NCBI GenBank assembly: GCA_039969355.1
Contig: JBDVOA010000006.1
Span: 211,615 to 275,614, forward strand
Source of the DNA: JL08 sp039969355
Lineage (GTDB): Bacteria; Pseudomonadota; Alphaproteobacteria; Rhodobacterales; Rhodobacteraceae
Direction of reading: 5' to 3'
Length of the DNA stretch: 64,000 bases
Below are positions 17,584 to 26,786 of the stretch, in pieces. A model generated the notes under the pieces. It was given only the letters and a program-made list of their open reading frames with translations. It made no database searches and had not been told where the DNA came from. Each line of letters starts with the position of its first letter. Position 1 is the first letter of the stretch. Position numbers and translations under genes: made by a program.

Positions 17584-18321
17584 TCAGAGTCTCGTTGACT
17601 CAAGCGCATCTCTCAGAATCGGAGCCAGACGATCCGCCCAAGACTTCTGCCTGCTTTCGTCATGGATCAGGTCATTTCGCAACTCGATCAGAATGTTAGG
17701 CCGCCCATGTTCCAATGCATGGCGGGCAATTGCATCCCCTGGGAGATGGCCGCCATAGGGTTCGTTCTTTCCGACCGGGGCACCACCCTGAGCCTCCAGA
17801 GCCGCAATGATCGGATCAGAGAGCCGTTGGTCCTCGGCATATAGTACGCCAACTTCCCACGGTCGGGGGCGGCGGCCATCAAGTTGGCGCGTGAAGCTAT
17901 GAATCGATAGCAGCGCGACGTTTGGGCGTTTGGTGAGAGATTCCAAGGCCGAGTGATAAGGCCGATAACAGAGATTGAGACGTTTTTGGAGTTCTTCATG
18001 ATCCGCATGGCGGTTTCCGGGAATGATGGTACCGTCATAGAGTTTCATCAAGAGTGTCGGGTCGTCTTCACCGCGGTTTGGATCGATGACAAGTCGGGAA
18101 AAATTCGACAAGATTACCGGGCTGTTAAGAGACTGCGCAAGCGCCAGTGCTACGCCTGCGGCGCCGACATCATAGGCGATGTGACGATCCATATCTGCCT
18201 GAGGTAACCCAAGGCATCCGCCGTTAATCTGGGGGGGGACGACGTTTGTGGCATGATCGCATGTGACCAACCAACGGCCTGGCCGATCTGCGCCATGGAG
18301 AAAATAGGGGGTGTATGTCAT
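17584..18321 (-). CDS. N-formylglutamate amidohydrolase family protein
   Basis: A 245-residue protein of the N-formylglutamate deformylase family. Typical blocks are LVTCDHATNVVP (about 19-30), DVGAAGVALALA, LVIDPNRGEDDPTL and IHSFTRQLDG. The classical reaction releases formate from N-formyl-L-glutamate at the end of a histidine degradation route. No hut genes are seen nearby, so the real substrate may be another N-acyl amino acid. It is divergent from pyruvate kinase. Confidence 0.82.
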   Translation of the reverse strand: MTYTPYFLHGADRPGRWLVTCDHATNVVPPQINGGCLGLPQADMDRHIAYDVGAAGVALALAQSLNSPVILSNFSRLVIDPNRGEDDPTLLMKLYDGTIIPGNRHADHEELQKRLNLCYRPYHSALESLTKRPNVALLSIHSFTRQLDGRRPRPWEVGVLYAEDQRLSDPIIAALEAQGGAPVGKNEPYGGHLPGDAIARHALEHGRPNILIELRNDLIHDESRQKSWADRLAPILRDALESTRL

Positions 18322-18429
18322 AGTTGCGTCACTTAATTTGCCGCATGTTTAGGCCAGTTGCCCACAGAAGGGAAATGGGTAATAAGGCAGCTCACTGTTA
18401 GCGATAACAATATCATTGAGGAACGTATT

Positions 18430-19875
18430 ATGAGACGCCTGCGCAATGTGAAAATCGTGGCCACTCTGGGTCCGGCATCGGATACATATGAAACGATCAG
18501 AGGGCTGCACGAGGCGGGCGCGGATGTGTTTCGCCTCAATATGTCGCACGGCACGCAGGATGAGATCGCCCAAAAACATGCCATCATCCGCAAGGTCGAA
18601 CAGGATCTGGACAGCCCTATTGCAATTCTTGCCGACTTGCAGGGACCCAAACTGCGTGTCGGACAATTCGCATCCGATTCAGAAGAACTGGAAGATGGGG
18701 CGTCATTCCGGCTCGATCTGGACCCGTCTGACGGTGACCTTTCACGGGTATGTCTGCCACACCCCGAGATTTTTCAAGTACTAGAGCCAGGCGCAAACTT
18801 ATTGGTGAATGACGGAAAGATCCGGTTGCGGATTGAAGCATGCGGACCCGACTTTGCCGACTGCACAATCATTGCAGGAGGCACGATATCGGACAACAAG
18901 GGCGTTAACGTACCTGACGTTGTCTTGCCGCTGGCGGCATTGTCCGACAAGGACCGGGACGACCTGGAATTTGCGTGTGAACTTGGCGTGGATTGGCTGG
19001 CTCTTTCGTTTGTTCAGCGACCCGAAGATGTAGAGGAAGGTCGAGCACTTGCAAAGGGGCGTGCCGCGATCATGTCCAAGATCGAAAAACCTGCGGCGGT
19101 TAAAGAATTTGGCGCAATTATGGACGCCAGCGACGGTATCATGGTCGCGCGCGGCGATCTTGGCGTTGAATTACCTGTTCAGAATGTACCCCCTATCCAG
19201 AAACGCCTTATTCGTATGTGCCGCAGCGTCGCCAAACCGGTGATCGTTGCCACACAGATGCTGGAAAGCATGATAGAAAGTCCTATGCCAACACGCGCGG
19301 AAGTTTCCGACGTGGCCACAGCCATTTACGAAGGTGCCGATGCCGTGATGCTTTCCGCAGAATCGGCAGCAGGAAACTACCCACTGGAAGCGGTCACAAC
19401 GATGAACAATGTGGCCGAAGAAGTTGAGGGTGACCCGACATATACCGAAATCATTGAATCCTCCCGCAAAGCAGAGCGCGCTTCGGTCGCAGACGGGATT
19501 GTTGCGGCGGCCCGCGAAATCGCCGAAACAACGGATATCAAAGCGATTTGCTGCTTTACGCAAAGCGGGACAACGGCCCTGCTGACGGCCCGTGAACGGC
19601 CTCGGGTTCCAATCATAGCGATGACACATAAGCGCGGTACTGCGCGCCGACTGTGCCTGTCCTGGGGTACAAACTGTGTAATGACGGGTGAAATGGATCG
19701 ATTTAAAACTGCGGTTGTGTCTGCCGCCAAGGCAGCCCGTGCCGGCGGATTTGCTGATACCACGGATCACATCGTTATTACCGCCGGTGTGCCGTTCAAC
19801 GTACCAGGCAGCACAAATATTTTGCGCGTTGCACCGTGCGACGAACGTTTGATTTTCAGGACCGATCCAGAGTAA
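18430..19875 (+). CDS. pyk: Pyruvate kinase
   Basis: A full-length pyruvate kinase of 481 residues, making ATP and pyruvate from phosphoenolpyruvate and ADP. MRRLRNVKIVATLGPASD is the standard start, LADLQGPKLRVG and MSKIEKPAAVKEF carry substrate-binding residues, and MVARGDLGVELP holds the metal site. The C-terminal domain contains CFTQSGTTALL, the region that in many pyruvate kinases binds an allosteric effector. The ATG at 18430 follows GAGGA; a longer frame to 18358 is not supported. Confidence 0.95.
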   Translation: MRRLRNVKIVATLGPASDTYETIRGLHEAGADVFRLNMSHGTQDEIAQKHAIIRKVEQDLDSPIAILADLQGPKLRVGQFASDSEELEDGASFRLDLDPSDGDLSRVCLPHPEIFQVLEPGANLLVNDGKIRLRIEACGPDFADCTIIAGGTISDNKGVNVPDVVLPLAALSDKDRDDLEFACELGVDWLALSFVQRPEDVEEGRALAKGRAAIMSKIEKPAAVKEFGAIMDASDGIMVARGDLGVELPVQNVPPIQKRLIRMCRSVAKPVIVATQMLESMIESPMPTRAEVSDVATAIYEGADAVMLSAESAAGNYPLEAVTTMNNVAEEVEGDPTYTEIIESSRKAERASVADGIVAAAREIAETTDIKAICCFTQSGTTALLTARERPRVPIIAMTHKRGTARRLCLSWGTNCVMTGEMDRFKTAVVSAAKAARAGGFADTTDHIVITAGVPFNVPGSTNILRVAPCDERLIFRTDPE

Positions 19876-19904
19876 CCTTTTTCGGGGGAAGAGGGAGTAC
19901 GGTT

Positions 19905-20129
19905 TTGGATCCGGATCTGGCGCTAGTCATCGGTTTGATTGTCTGCGGATTTTCGATACCTTCAATCATGTCGGCAATCACTGATGGACGAGCGCCGCGG
20001 GCTTCTGCCATTACACTTTTAATAGCATTCAGTCTTTTGCTTTATGCGTTGACGCAAAAACCAAGCGGCTACACACTTAGGGACATTCCCGCTGCGTTCG
20101 CCAATGTTGCCGGACGCTATCTGCCTTAG
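19905..20129 (+). CDS. Small two-helix membrane protein between pyk and rpmI
   Basis: A 74-residue protein starting at a TTG behind GAGGGAG. It has one membrane segment near residues 4-22 (DLALVIGLIVCGFSIPSI) and a second near 35-50 (SAITLLIAFSLLLYAL), then a short polar tail ending in NVAGRYLP. It resembles a conserved unnamed Rhodobacteraceae protein found between pyk and rpmI. Function unknown. Confidence 0.65.
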   Translation: MDPDLALVIGLIVCGFSIPSIMSAITDGRAPRASAITLLIAFSLLLYALTQKPSGYTLRDIPAAFANVAGRYLP

Positions 20130-20272
20130 GGCACTACAAATAGGGCTTGTTCTGCCCTTTCTCTCTTGCCCTGAACGTAATTGCCGCCTATACGGCGGCT
20201 CTGTTCGCGCGTCCGGCCAAAGTGGCATGCCGAGTCGCGTGTTTACCGACCCAAAACTCATAGGAGACGGAA

Positions 20273-20473
20273 ATGCCCAAGATGAAGACAAAATCGAGCT
20301 GCAAAAAGCGGTTCAAGGTGACAGCGACGGGACGCGTTCTGTCCGCTCAGGCGGGTAAGCGTCACGGTATGATCAAACGCACAAATAAATTCCTGCGCAA
20401 CGCGCGCGGCACAACGACACTGTCGGCACCTGATGAGAAAATCGTCAAGTCGATGATGCCGTACGCACGCTAA
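20273..20473 (+). CDS. rpmI: 50S ribosomal protein L35
   Basis: A basic 66-residue protein, MPKMKTKSSCKKRFKVTATG at the start and RHGMIKRTNKFLR in the middle, diagnostic for bL35. It is part of the large ribosomal subunit. It begins behind a GGAGACGGAA site and lies 12 bases before rplT, the usual order. infC is not adjacent. Confidence 0.97.
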   Translation: MPKMKTKSSCKKRFKVTATGRVLSAQAGKRHGMIKRTNKFLRNARGTTTLSAPDEKIVKSMMPYAR

Positions 20474-20485
20474 GGAGGGAATGAA

Positions 20486-20851
20486 ATGTCTCGCGTAACA
20501 TCCGGCGTTGTAACCCACGCCCGTCACAAGAAAATCATCAAAGCGGCTAAAGGCTATTACGGCCGGCGTAAAAGCACTTTCAAAGTTGCGGCCCAGGCCG
20601 TCGATAAAGCCAACCAATACGCAACCCGCGACCGTAAGAATCGCAAGCGTAATTTCCGCGCATTGTGGATCCAACGCATCAACGCCGCCGTGCGCAGCCA
20701 TGATGAAGCACTGACATATAGCCGTTTTATCAATGGCCTGTCACTTGCCGGCATTGAAGTAGACCGCAAAGTGCTGGCGGATCTGGCCGTGCACGAACCA
20801 GATGCCTTTGGTGCAATTGTTGAACAGGCACAGGCCGCGTTGAGCGCCTAA
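20486..20851 (+). CDS. rplT: 50S ribosomal protein L20
   Basis: A 121-residue bL20. Diagnostic stretches are MSRVTSGVVTHARHKKIIKA, GYYGRRKSTFKVA and RNFRALWIQRINAAVR. L20 binds 23S rRNA early in assembly of the large subunit and in some bacteria represses its own operon. AAGGAGG precedes the start and a clear terminator follows. Confidence 0.97.
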   Translation: MSRVTSGVVTHARHKKIIKAAKGYYGRRKSTFKVAAQAVDKANQYATRDRKNRKRNFRALWIQRINAAVRSHDEALTYSRFINGLSLAGIEVDRKVLADLAVHEPDAFGAIVEQAQAALSA

Positions 20852-20882
20852 GCATCCTTCAGATGTGAGCGACATTGTTGCG

Positions 20883-20916
20883 GGCCTGCGGGATAACCTT
20901 CTCGCGGGCCTTTTTT
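20883..20916 (+). terminator. Intrinsic terminator after rplT
   Basis: GGCCTGCGGGA and TCTCGCGGGCC pair over 11 positions with two wobble pairs and a six-base loop, followed by six T residues. It ends the rpmI-rplT transcript. Confidence 0.85.
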
Positions 20917-20948
20917 ATGGCTGCATAGTCATCCGAGCGAACCAAGAG

Positions 20949-21581
20949 TCAGTTGGCGTCGAGGGCTTTTATGACTTCGTCCACGTCCCCCAGCAGGTTT
21001 CTTCGCCATCTTGATATGCTGTTATTATTTGCATATCGGCTGAATTGCTTGATCGGGATCAGCGTGTAGGTTCCCAACCCGTCAACCATCTTGAGCCGGT
21101 CCTGATCCGGGCCAACTACGACCAGATTCTTGGACGTCAGGTCGCCAAAGACCACGTTGTTTGTGCTCAGTTCATTAGTGAGTGCTTCAACATCCATACG
21201 CAATGCCAATAGATGATCTTTGTCGCGCGCATTGTCCAAAACCTTGCGCAGTATCGGAGCCAAACCGCCGTCGGGCCCTTTCAGGTATTCAGTCAGAAAA
21301 CCGGGTCCGTTGCTGGTTTCGCAAAACCCGTAGTATCGAGGCAATCGGTCGAAATGCCCGCCTGTGCGAGCAAGCAGAGAAATATACTCACTGTATTCGC
21401 GGTGCCAAAGCCGGTATTTGCCATAGCGCCAAGCAGAATACCTAAGTGACTGACGCCGTGGCGAGCGCGGTTTCATGGTTTTGACCAATATTCCGGGAAC
21501 TTCGGGATGCTGGTAGACGAACTGGGTTTGCCCTTGTGCAAGAGGTTTCTGGTCTGACAAGTCGATAAATTTTTCCAGCAT
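20949..21581 (-). CDS. YrbL family protein
   Basis: About 210 residues, resembling YrbL of the PhoP network, a small protein with remnants of a kinase fold. Visible are QGQTQFVYQHPEVPGILVKTM (glycine-rich start and Lys strand), a YISLLARTGGHFDRLPRYYGF block and NNVVFGDLTSKNLVVV, which mirrors a kinase catalytic loop (D..S.N). A VDGLGTYTLIPI segment follows. I choose the ATG at 21581 (MLEKFIDLSDQKPL). The surroundings give no clue to its target. Confidence 0.7.
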   Translation of the reverse strand: MLEKFIDLSDQKPLAQGQTQFVYQHPEVPGILVKTMKPRSPRRQSLRYSAWRYGKYRLWHREYSEYISLLARTGGHFDRLPRYYGFCETSNGPGFLTEYLKGPDGGLAPILRKVLDNARDKDHLLALRMDVEALTNELSTNNVVFGDLTSKNLVVVGPDQDRLKMVDGLGTYTLIPIKQFSRYANNNSISRWRRNLLGDVDEVIKALDAN

Positions 21582-21718
21582 GATGAAATGGCCCCTGTCA
21601 CCAGATTTGAGCCGTATACTTTTCACGGCAAAGCAATGCAATTGGAACACAGGCCTTGACCACCTTGCAATCAAGCCCAAGCGAAGTTAGCACGGCTACG
21701 ACAATTTCAAAGGCGATG

Positions 21719-22804
21719 GTAGACGATCTCATGGATGAACTGCGCACGAAATACATAGAAGCGATTGCAGCGGTTCAAGACGAGGTCGGACTTGAAGACC
21801 TGCGTGTTGCCGCTGTTGGCAAGAAAGGCGAAGTCGCGCTGAAAATGCGTGAACTTGGCAAGATGACTCCTGAAGAACGTCAGGTGGCGGGGCCCGCTCT
21901 CAATGCGCTCAAGGACGAGATCAACTCTGCGATTGCCGCAAAGAAATCGGCGCTCAGCGATGCGGCGCTGGATGAACGGCTGCGGACCGAGTGGCTCGAT
22001 GTGACATTGCCGGGGCGTCAGCGTGCGCAAGGTACGATCCACCCGGTGTCTCAGGTCACGGAGGAAGTCACTGCAATCTTCGGGGAGATGGGATTTTCGG
22101 TTGCCGAAGGGCCGCGCATTGATACCGACTGGTACAATTTCGACGCGCTGAACATCCCTTCTCATCATCCGGCACGCGCGGAAATGGATACATTCTATAT
22201 GCATCGCGCAGAGGGCGACGAACGTCCGCCGCATGTATTGCGAACCCATACCAGCCCGGTCCAGATACGCACGATGGAAGCGAAAGGCGCGCCATTGCGC
22301 ATCATCTGCCCCGGCGGCGTCTACCGTGCGGACTATGACCAGACACACACGCCCATGTTCCATCAGGTTGAAGGGCTGGCAATTGACAAGCATATTTCAA
22401 TGGCCAACCTGAAATGGACTCTCGAGGAGTTCTTCAGCGCGTTTTTCGAAATCGCCGGCATCAAGACCCGTTTCCGCGCCTCTCATTTCCCGTTCACCGA
22501 ACCCTCTGCCGAGGTGGACATTCAGTGTAGCTGGGTGGACGGACAATTGCGCATTGGCGAAGGCGACGGCTGGATGGAAGTGCTCGGGTCTGGCATGGTG
22601 CACCCCAAGGTGCTTTCGGCAGGGGGCATCGACCCGGAAGAATGGCAGGGCTTTGCCTTCGGCATGGGCATCGACCGGATCGCGATGCTGAAATACGGTA
22701 TTCCTGATCTGCGGGCGTTCTTTGATTCCGATTTGCGCTGGCTGCGGCACTATGGGTTCGCCAGTCTGGATCAGCCGAACCTGCATGGTGGTTTGAGTCG
22801 GTAA
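21719..22804 (+). CDS. pheS: Phenylalanyl-tRNA synthetase alpha chain
   Basis: About 361 residues. The N-terminal coiled-coil arm (YIEAIAAVQDEVGLEDLRV) is followed by the class II catalytic core: DTDWYNFDALNIPSHHPARA (motif 1 region), PPHVLRTHTSPVQIRTM, GGVYRADYDQTHTPMFHQVEG (motif 2) and GFAFGMGIDRIAMLKYGI (motif 3). It charges tRNA-Phe as an alpha2-beta2 enzyme with PheT. The start may be the ATG at 21719 or 21731; the longer frame to 21656 is unsupported. Confidence 0.95.
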   Translation, partial: VDDLMDELRTKYIEAIAAVQDEVGLEDLRVAAVGKKGEVALKMRELGKMTPEERQVAGPALNALKDEINSAIAAKKSALSDAALDERLRTEWLDVTLPGRQRAQGTIHPVSQVTEEVTAIFGEMGFSVAEGPRIDTDWYNFDALNIPSHHPARAEMDTFYMHRAEGDERPPHVLRTHTSPVQIRTMEAKGAPLRIICPGGVYRADYDQTHTPMFHQVEGLAIDKHISMANLKWTLEEFFSAFFEIAGIKTRFRASHFPFTEPSAEVDIQCSWVDGQLRIGEGDGWMEVLGSGMVHPKVLSAGGIDPEEWQGFAFGMGIDRIAMLKYGIPDLRAFFDSDLRWLRHYGFASLDQPNLHGGLSR

Positions 22805-22951
22805 AATGTTTTGTTGAGGGATGAAAAACACAAGATCGGTGTTCCATCCAAATTTACCTTAAGTATTAGCGATAACTGGTAATTCCAATCGCACGAAAAT
22901 CCCACGTACATGTGAGGTGACATGGGGGCTGCCGTCGCTAATGTCATCGGC

Positions 22952-23761
22952 ATGAAATACTTATTCTCTGCGCTTTTCACCCTTATTTCGACCACTAGCG
23001 CCCCGGCCATGGGTCCGTGGTACGAGTGCCACGCCGAAGTGCCGTGTGAACTTGGGGATCGGTCTTATCACGTCAAGGAACCCGATGAGTGGGATAGGGA
23101 AACGCCGTTGCCCGTCTTGCTTCATTTTCATGGATGGATGCGCACCGGTGCCTTGCCGGTCAATCACGCGCGTATTTCGGGGGCGACACGCCGGCGCGGG
23201 GTCTTGTTGCTTGCGCCAAACGGAAACGGACGCACTTGGGATTTTTGGGATCATGACACTGATGACGTCGCCTTTGCAGCTGCCGTGCTTGAGGATGCTG
23301 CAAAACACTATCCCATTGATCGCAGCCGCATCTATGTGTCCGGGTACTCTTATGGTTCAGCGATGGCCTGGCGATATGTGTGCGAGAACGGCGACGATAT
23401 TGCAGCATTGATCGCCGTCTCGGGAACGTTGCGGCAATCAGAAGACTGTCTGCAGGGACCGCGAGAGGTGCGACATGTGCATGGGCTGGCGGATACGGTG
23501 ATGGATTTCCCGCTGGGTCCGGGCGGTGACGTAAACTATCCTGTGGCTCTTTGGCGTGAGAAATACGGCTGTACCGAGGGGGAAAACGCAGGCGAATGGC
23601 AGGCTGTCGATTTTCTGAAGTTTCAGCGCACGGTTTGGAGAGATTGCAGCGCCGGTGGATCAGTGACATTGGACATGCATCCGGGGGGGCACTTTATCCC
23701 GCACGGTTGGATTGCACGCCAGCTTGACGAATTGCTCGGCCGGACGCCGACTTACCCTTAA
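22952..23761 (+). CDS. Secreted polyhydroxybutyrate depolymerase-like esterase
   Basis: About 269 residues, related to the LpqC/poly(3-hydroxybutyrate) depolymerase esterases. Residues 1-20 (MKYLFSALFTLISTTSAPA) form a signal peptide, so it is exported. The nucleophile elbow is GYSYGSAMAW, the oxyanion part PVLLHFHGWMR and the late His lies in HPGGHFIPHGW. It lies between pheS and pheT, an uncommon insertion. The start MKYLF is preferred over the ATG ten codons upstream. The substrate is not known; feruloyl or acetyl-xylan esterases share the fold. Confidence 0.75.
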   Translation: MKYLFSALFTLISTTSAPAMGPWYECHAEVPCELGDRSYHVKEPDEWDRETPLPVLLHFHGWMRTGALPVNHARISGATRRRGVLLLAPNGNGRTWDFWDHDTDDVAFAAAVLEDAAKHYPIDRSRIYVSGYSYGSAMAWRYVCENGDDIAALIAVSGTLRQSEDCLQGPREVRHVHGLADTVMDFPLGPGGDVNYPVALWREKYGCTEGENAGEWQAVDFLKFQRTVWRDCSAGGSVTLDMHPGGHFIPHGWIARQLDELLGRTPTYP

Positions 23762-23851
23762 TCTAACGCACTCTGACATCCCGCCCTTTCCCCTTGGGCT
23801 GCCTTGGGCTAATACCTGCCAGATACCGATCTGACCGGGGACGTAAGGCTC

Positions 23852-26248
23852 ATGAAATTCACTCTCTCCTGGCTGAAAAAGCATCTTGAGACAGACGCTT
23901 CGCTGGATGACATCCTTTATGCATTGACCGATCTGGGCCTCGAGGTCGAAGAGGTCACCAATCCTGTCGCAAAGCTGCAGGACCTTGTTATCGGCAAGGT
24001 GCTGAGTGCTGAGAAGCATCCCGAGGCAGATCGCCTGAAGGTTTGCGTTGTCGCCACGGACGAAGGGGAAACTCAGATCATCTGTGGAGCGCCGAACGCG
24101 CGCGAAGGGATCATCGTTGTCGTGGCCAAGCCCGGCGTTTATGTGCCTGGTATTGATAGCACAATTGGTGTGGGTAAAATTCGCGGCATCGAGAGCTATG
24201 GCATGATGGCATCCGAACGCGAGCTGGAATTGTCCGAAGAACATGATGGGATCATCGAGCTGCACAGTGGCGAGATCGGTCAGCGTTTCACCGACTGGCT
24301 GGCCGAACACTATCCATCCAAGGTCGATCCGGTTATCGAAATTGCCATCACTCCTAACCGTCCCGATGCGCTTGGTGTTCGCGGAATTGCACGGGATTTG
24401 GCAGCGCGCGGTTTGGGAGTCCTGAAGCCGCAGGATGTAGTATCGGTTGAGGGTATTTTTCCTTCCCCCGTTACTGTCAGCATTGATGAGGATACTTTGA
24501 ATGGGTGCCCGGTTTTCATGGGCCGGGTCGTTCGCGGTGTCACGAACGGGCCGTCACCGGAATGGTTGCAGGACTTGTTGCGCGCCATTGGTCTGCGCCC
24601 GATTTCCACACTTGTGGATATCACCAACTATTTTACATACGACCAGAACCGGCCGCTGCACGTGTTTGATGTGGCCAAGATGTCGGGGACTCTGCGCGTG
24701 CACCGCGCAGCTGGCGGCGAGTCGATCATGGCATTGGATGACAAGGAATATACGTTCTTTCCAAGCATGATGGCGATTTCGGACGATAATGGTCCAGAGA
24801 GCATTGCGGGCGTGATAGGCGGTGCAACAACCGGAGTGACGGCAGAGACAACTGATGTGTTCATCGAGAGCGCGTATTGGAACAACGTGCAGATCGCCCT
24901 GACGGGGCGCGCGCTGAAAATCAATTCGGATGCGCGCTATCGGTTTGAGCGCGGTATTGACCCGGTATTCACGCGGGATGGGTTGGAACTGGCAACACGG
25001 ATGATCCTTGATCTTTGTGGAGGCGAGGCTTCCGAGGTTGTTGTGGCGGGGGAAGTGCCAGATCACTCGCGTGCATACAAACTGGATGCGGCCCGCGTGC
25101 GGTCGCTTGTTGGAATGGAAATACCTGAAAGCACGCAGCGCCAGACTTTGACCGCACTCGGGTTCAGATTGGAAGGCAACTACGCCCATGTGCCGTCTTG
25201 GCGGCCGGATGTGGATGGTGAGGCTGATCTGGTCGAAGAGGTGGCCCGGGTCGCTTCGCTGACAAAGTTGGAGGGCAAGCCACTGCCGCGCATGGGGGAA
25301 GGTGTTCCCAAGCCGATCCTGTCACCGATGCAACGACGCGAGCAGGCCGCACGCCGTACTTGTGCTGCGCTGGGTTACAACGAATGTGTCAGCTATTCAT
25401 TCATTGATCAGGCGTCGGCTGCGCTTTTCGGCGGCGGTACTGATGTAACGATGCTCGAAAACCCAATCTCGTCAGAGATGAGCCACATGCGCCCGGCTCT
25501 CCTGCCCGGTTTGTTGCTAGCAGCCGCTCGGAATCAGGCGCGTGGTTTTGCCGACCTTGCGTTGTTTGAGGTGGGACCGGCGTTCCATGGCGCAGAGCCG
25601 GGAGAACAGCATTTACTGGTTTCCGGCTTGCTGGTGGGGCGGACCGGGCCAAAGGATGTGCAGGGCGCGTCACGCAGTGTTGACGTATTTGACGTTAAGG
25701 CTGATGCCGAGGCTGTATTGGCGGCAATGGGTGCACCCAACAAAGTGCAGATTTTGCGCGGCGCACGCGAGTGGTGGCACCCCGGCCGCCATGGTATGAT
25801 TTGTCTGGGGCCCAAAAAAGTACTAGGTATTTTTGGCGAACTGCATCCACGTGTGCTGGCTGCGATGGATATAAAAGGACCAGCGATGGCCTTTACGCTA
25901 TGGCCCGGCGAAGTACCGATGCCCAAGAAAGCTAAATCGACAAGGCCCGCTTTGGAAATTCGCGATTTGCAGGCTGTCGAACGCGACTTTGCTTTTGTGG
26001 TTGATGCGCAGGTTGAGGCGTTGACCCTTGTTAACGCGGCTGCTGGGGCCGACAGGGGACTCATCGACAACGTGCGCGTCTTTGATGAGTTCATCGGCGG
26101 ATCGCTGGGAGACGGCAAAAAATCGCTTGCCATAACGGTGCGTTTGCAGCCCGTCGAGACAACTTTGAAAGAGGCAGAGATCGACGCAGTGAGCGCTAAG
26201 ATAATCGACAAAGTTAGCAAAGCGACCGGCGGTGTATTGCGAGGCTAA
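23852..26248 (+). CDS. pheT: Phenylalanyl-tRNA synthetase beta chain
   Basis: A 798-residue PheT. The N-terminal EMAP-like tRNA binding domain is seen in VIGKVLSAEKHPEADRLKVC (about 46-65), followed by the B3/B4 editing region (PVFMGRVVRGV, RPLHVFDVAKM), the B5 domain and the inactive catalytic-like core, then the C-terminal ferredoxin-like anticodon-binding domain (AVERDFAFVVD). Length is normal. It pairs with PheS from which it is separated by an esterase gene. Confidence 0.96.
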   Translation: MKFTLSWLKKHLETDASLDDILYALTDLGLEVEEVTNPVAKLQDLVIGKVLSAEKHPEADRLKVCVVATDEGETQIICGAPNAREGIIVVVAKPGVYVPGIDSTIGVGKIRGIESYGMMASERELELSEEHDGIIELHSGEIGQRFTDWLAEHYPSKVDPVIEIAITPNRPDALGVRGIARDLAARGLGVLKPQDVVSVEGIFPSPVTVSIDEDTLNGCPVFMGRVVRGVTNGPSPEWLQDLLRAIGLRPISTLVDITNYFTYDQNRPLHVFDVAKMSGTLRVHRAAGGESIMALDDKEYTFFPSMMAISDDNGPESIAGVIGGATTGVTAETTDVFIESAYWNNVQIALTGRALKINSDARYRFERGIDPVFTRDGLELATRMILDLCGGEASEVVVAGEVPDHSRAYKLDAARVRSLVGMEIPESTQRQTLTALGFRLEGNYAHVPSWRPDVDGEADLVEEVARVASLTKLEGKPLPRMGEGVPKPILSPMQRREQAARRTCAALGYNECVSYSFIDQASAALFGGGTDVTMLENPISSEMSHMRPALLPGLLLAAARNQARGFADLALFEVGPAFHGAEPGEQHLLVSGLLVGRTGPKDVQGASRSVDVFDVKADAEAVLAAMGAPNKVQILRGAREWWHPGRHGMICLGPKKVLGIFGELHPRVLAAMDIKGPAMAFTLWPGEVPMPKKAKSTRPALEIRDLQAVERDFAFVVDAQVEALTLVNAAAGADRGLIDNVRVFDEFIGGSLGDGKKSLAITVRLQPVETTLKEAEIDAVSAKIIDKVSKATGGVLRG

Positions 26249-26314
26249 TGGCCGAGCATCGGGCCATTGTTGACTATTGAGTACCCGCTTAAGAAACAAG
26301 AGAAGGGACAGGCT

Positions 26315-26764
26315 ATGACCTTGAAGGTTTATTTATCTGGCGAAATTCATACTGATTGGAGAGAGCAGATCACCGAAGGTGCCGCTGGCCTGGAAGTTTC
26401 TTTCAGCTCACCTGTCACCGATCACGCCGCCAGTGACGACTGTGGCATCGCAATTTTGGGCGAGGAGACCAATAAGTACTGGCATGATCACAAAGGCGCG
26501 ATGGTGAATGCCATTCGTACCCGCAAGGGCATTGAAGATGCGGATGTCGTCGTGGTGCGTTTTGGCGACCAGTATAAACAATGGAACGCTGCATTCGACG
26601 CGGGATATGCTGCCGCTTTAGGTAAATCACTAATCGTTCTGCATGGGCCGGATCACGCACATCCGCTAAAGGAAGTTGACGCCGCAGCTCTTGCGGTTGC
26701 GGAGCATCCAGAACAGGTCGTGCAGATACTTCGGTACGTTCTGACGGGGCAGTTGCCGGGGTAA
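26315..26764 (+). CDS. YtoQ family protein
   Basis: A 149-residue protein matching the YtoQ family: MTLKVYLSGEIHTDWREQI at the start, PVTDHAASDDCGIAILGEE, DADVVVVRFGDQYKQWNAAFDAGYAAALGKSLI in the middle. The fold looks like a nucleoside 2-deoxyribosyltransferase-type Rossmann domain. No reaction is established. The ATG at 26315 follows AAGGGA; the frame to 26267 is not supported. Confidence 0.8.
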   Translation: MTLKVYLSGEIHTDWREQITEGAAGLEVSFSSPVTDHAASDDCGIAILGEETNKYWHDHKGAMVNAIRTRKGIEDADVVVVRFGDQYKQWNAAFDAGYAAALGKSLIVLHGPDHAHPLKEVDAAALAVAEHPEQVVQILRYVLTGQLPG

Positions 26765-26786
26765 GGTTGCATAAGCGACCGGCCGA

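Noticed and set aside
19171..19770. 199-codon open frame antisense to pyk
   Set aside because: Antisense shadow of pyruvate kinase; Cys/His-rich content arises from codon pattern, not from a zinc protein.
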